From: Gari tellinella | Lineage: Eukaryota > Mollusca > Bivalvia > Cardiida > Psammobiidae | Direction of reading: 5' to 3' | Length of the DNA stretch: 64,000 nt | NCBI GenBank assembly: GCA_922989275.2 | Contig: OV277857.1 | Location: forward strand, 3,472,001-3,536,000 | Part shown: in pieces, positions 62,941-64,000 of the stretch | Numbering within the stretch: the stretch's first letter is position 1 | How the letters are laid out: each line of letters starts with the position of its first letter | The notes under the pieces: model-generated | Told to the model about the DNA's origin: nothing | Database searches by the model: none | Seen by the model: only the letters and a program-made list of their open reading frames with translations | Made by a program: the position numbers and the translations under genes

Positions 62941-63192
62941 TTAACCCATTAACCCATAAATATGCCTTTTTACGTCTTTCATTTATTCATACTCTGAAGA
63001 AAATAGTTCCAATTTATACAGTCAGGAATATGAAATATCAGAAATATTTTCTATATCCTAGTAGATAGTAGCTTAAAGCAGGCTGAAAGTAAAGCAGAAT
63101 ATGCCTTAAGGCACATTCTGCTTTACTTTCAGCCTGCTTTAAGTGATCACCTATCTTCATTACTATAAACAGGTTATGGGGTTATGGGTTAA
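62941..63192 (-). mobile_element. Family A MITE
   Basis: TTAACCCATTAACCCATAAA to ATGGGGTTATGGGTTAA. Hairpin apex ATGCCTTAAGGCAC. Confidence 0.88.
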
Positions 63193-63264
63193 TGCAGGAG
63201 ATAAGTGAAGCAGAAAACTCTTACAGGAGCTTTCTGCTTTACTTATCTTGTGGTCTCTTTTAAC
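63189..63264. repeat. Hairpin attached to an A end
   Basis: GCAGGAGATAAGTGAAGCAG / CTGCTTTACTTATCT with apex CTTACAGGAG. It directly follows the TTAA of the previous A copy. Confidence 0.65.
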
Positions 63265-63295
63265 TCATAGACTCCTAACAATAAATATACTCTGT

Positions 63296-63433
63296 TAAGC
63301 TATGATCTACTAGGATTTAGAAGAAAAAAAATCTTATGGTACATGTTCATGACTGTATAAATTGAAACAATTTTCTTTAGTGGAGGAATAAATCAAATGT
63401 GTTGAGAGGCATTTCTAAGGGGGAAAGGGTTAA
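63296..63433 (+). mobile_element. Family A right half
   Basis: TTAAGCTATGATCTACTAGG to GGGGGAAAGGGTTAA. Confidence 0.78.
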
Positions 63434-63505
63434 CACAAGTGTGACTGTATCGTGACTTATGGTTATTAAGTTTATACTGTTGAGTGATAGTACCAACATA
63501 TTACT

Positions 63506-63679
63506 CAGGGCTCCAGATAAATTCAACATTTTCTCACTCATTTCAGCACCAAACCTTATGGTGTCACTACTCATTAGAATCGTCTCAAAGAGACGATTCT
63601 GATGAGTAGTGACACCATAAGGTTTAATGCAGAAATAAAGGTTTTAGATTTTGAAAAACTACTCTAATCTGGAGCCCTG
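63506..63679. mobile_element. Family F MITE with 6-bp target duplication
   Basis: CAGGGCTCCAGATAAATTC to CTAATCTGGAGCCCTG, flanked by ATTACT at 63500-63505 and 63680-63685. The left arm lacks about 18 bp. Confidence 0.9.
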
Positions 63680-64000
63680 ATTACTCCTAATGAATTCAAG
63701 CACCACTGTAAATGCCATCAACACTTTCAATGCAGATAGCAACTTCTTCTACATCTTTGCAAACACCTTGAATCCAGATCAAATACCACATAACCCACCG
63801 TCGGATCATGATCCAAAATGTATTTTAAAAAGAGCGTGTATCTGTAAATGAAGGGAAGTATAGCAGAATTAAAGCAATTGGCATTTTAAGCAGACTATAT
63901 TTTTTGAGCTGACAAAGGGATCGATCGATGGGGGTAAATGCAGTCTCTGGCGGGTGCAAAAAGCATATGTAGTCTTGCTCATCTGTAAGAACCGTAAGTC

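Noticed and set aside
5114..63433. CRISPR-like array of hairpin repeats
   Set aside because: Spacing is irregular, copies are in both orientations and each has transposon ends. The DNA is eukaryotic.

Overview
This is AT-rich intron and intergenic DNA from an animal nuclear genome, most likely a bivalve mollusc. It has GT-AG introns, no operons, and a bHLH-PAS gene of bilaterian type. At 12.8-14.05 kb it carries a repeat starting CTCACCTGAGC whose look I associate with bivalve genomes. The species call is inference.

Coding content is small. Four exons on the + strand (33701-33798, 36538-36722, 50411-50517, 57638-57782) have compatible phases and join into about 178 residues covering the end of the inter-PAS region and PAS-B/PAC of a class I bHLH-PAS transcription factor (HIF-alpha / SIM / trachealess group). 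The bHLH, PAS-A and C-terminal exons were not found, so the gene probably runs out of the window on one or both sides. No other protein gene, rRNA or functional tRNA is supported. Almost all other open reading frames are chance translations of palindromic repeats.

The rest is an unusually dense bed of short non-autonomous DNA transposons (MITEs). I use these names. Family A: TTAA-flanked, ends CCCATTACCCCATA, about 250 bp, a central hairpin of about 70 bp, dozens of copies. Family B: TTAA, ends CCCTTAGCC. Family C: TTAA, one end CCCTTTGAACCCTAG and the other CTCTTTCCTCCCTG. Family D: TTAA, one end CTCTTTGCATGCTGGG. Family G: TTAA, CCCATTTGTGCCC. Family H: TTAA, end near CTTTCAATAC. Family R: TTAA, AGSGACTCGCAACC, about 537 bp, with an embedded tRNA-like sequence. 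Families E and J-O: TA-flanked, starting CAG (pogo/Tigger or mariner type). Family F: CAGGGCTCCAGATAAG ends with 6-bp target duplications. Family I: GGTCCAAGG ends. Family P: GGGCCCGTTTCATAAA ends. Many copies are nested, and several nests let the empty site be read from sister copies, which confirms TTAA as the target for A, B and R.

Other structures are a 3.0-kb element with 471-bp near-identical terminal direct repeats and matching GTAT flanks (58544-61562), a 1.05-kb near-palindrome with 8-bp flanking repeats (18496-19541), a GC-rich CGGCCGCCG-studded element (29868-30551), a Helitron-like element inserted into an A copy (12800-14050), four unique small palindromes, and several minisatellites.

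Layout: 0-33 kb is repeat-rich DNA with no exon I can recognise (intergenic or a long 5' intron). 33.7-57.8 kb is the PAS-B exon block with introns packed with MITEs, some within tens of bases of splice sites. 58-64 kb is downstream intron with the 3.0-kb composite element.
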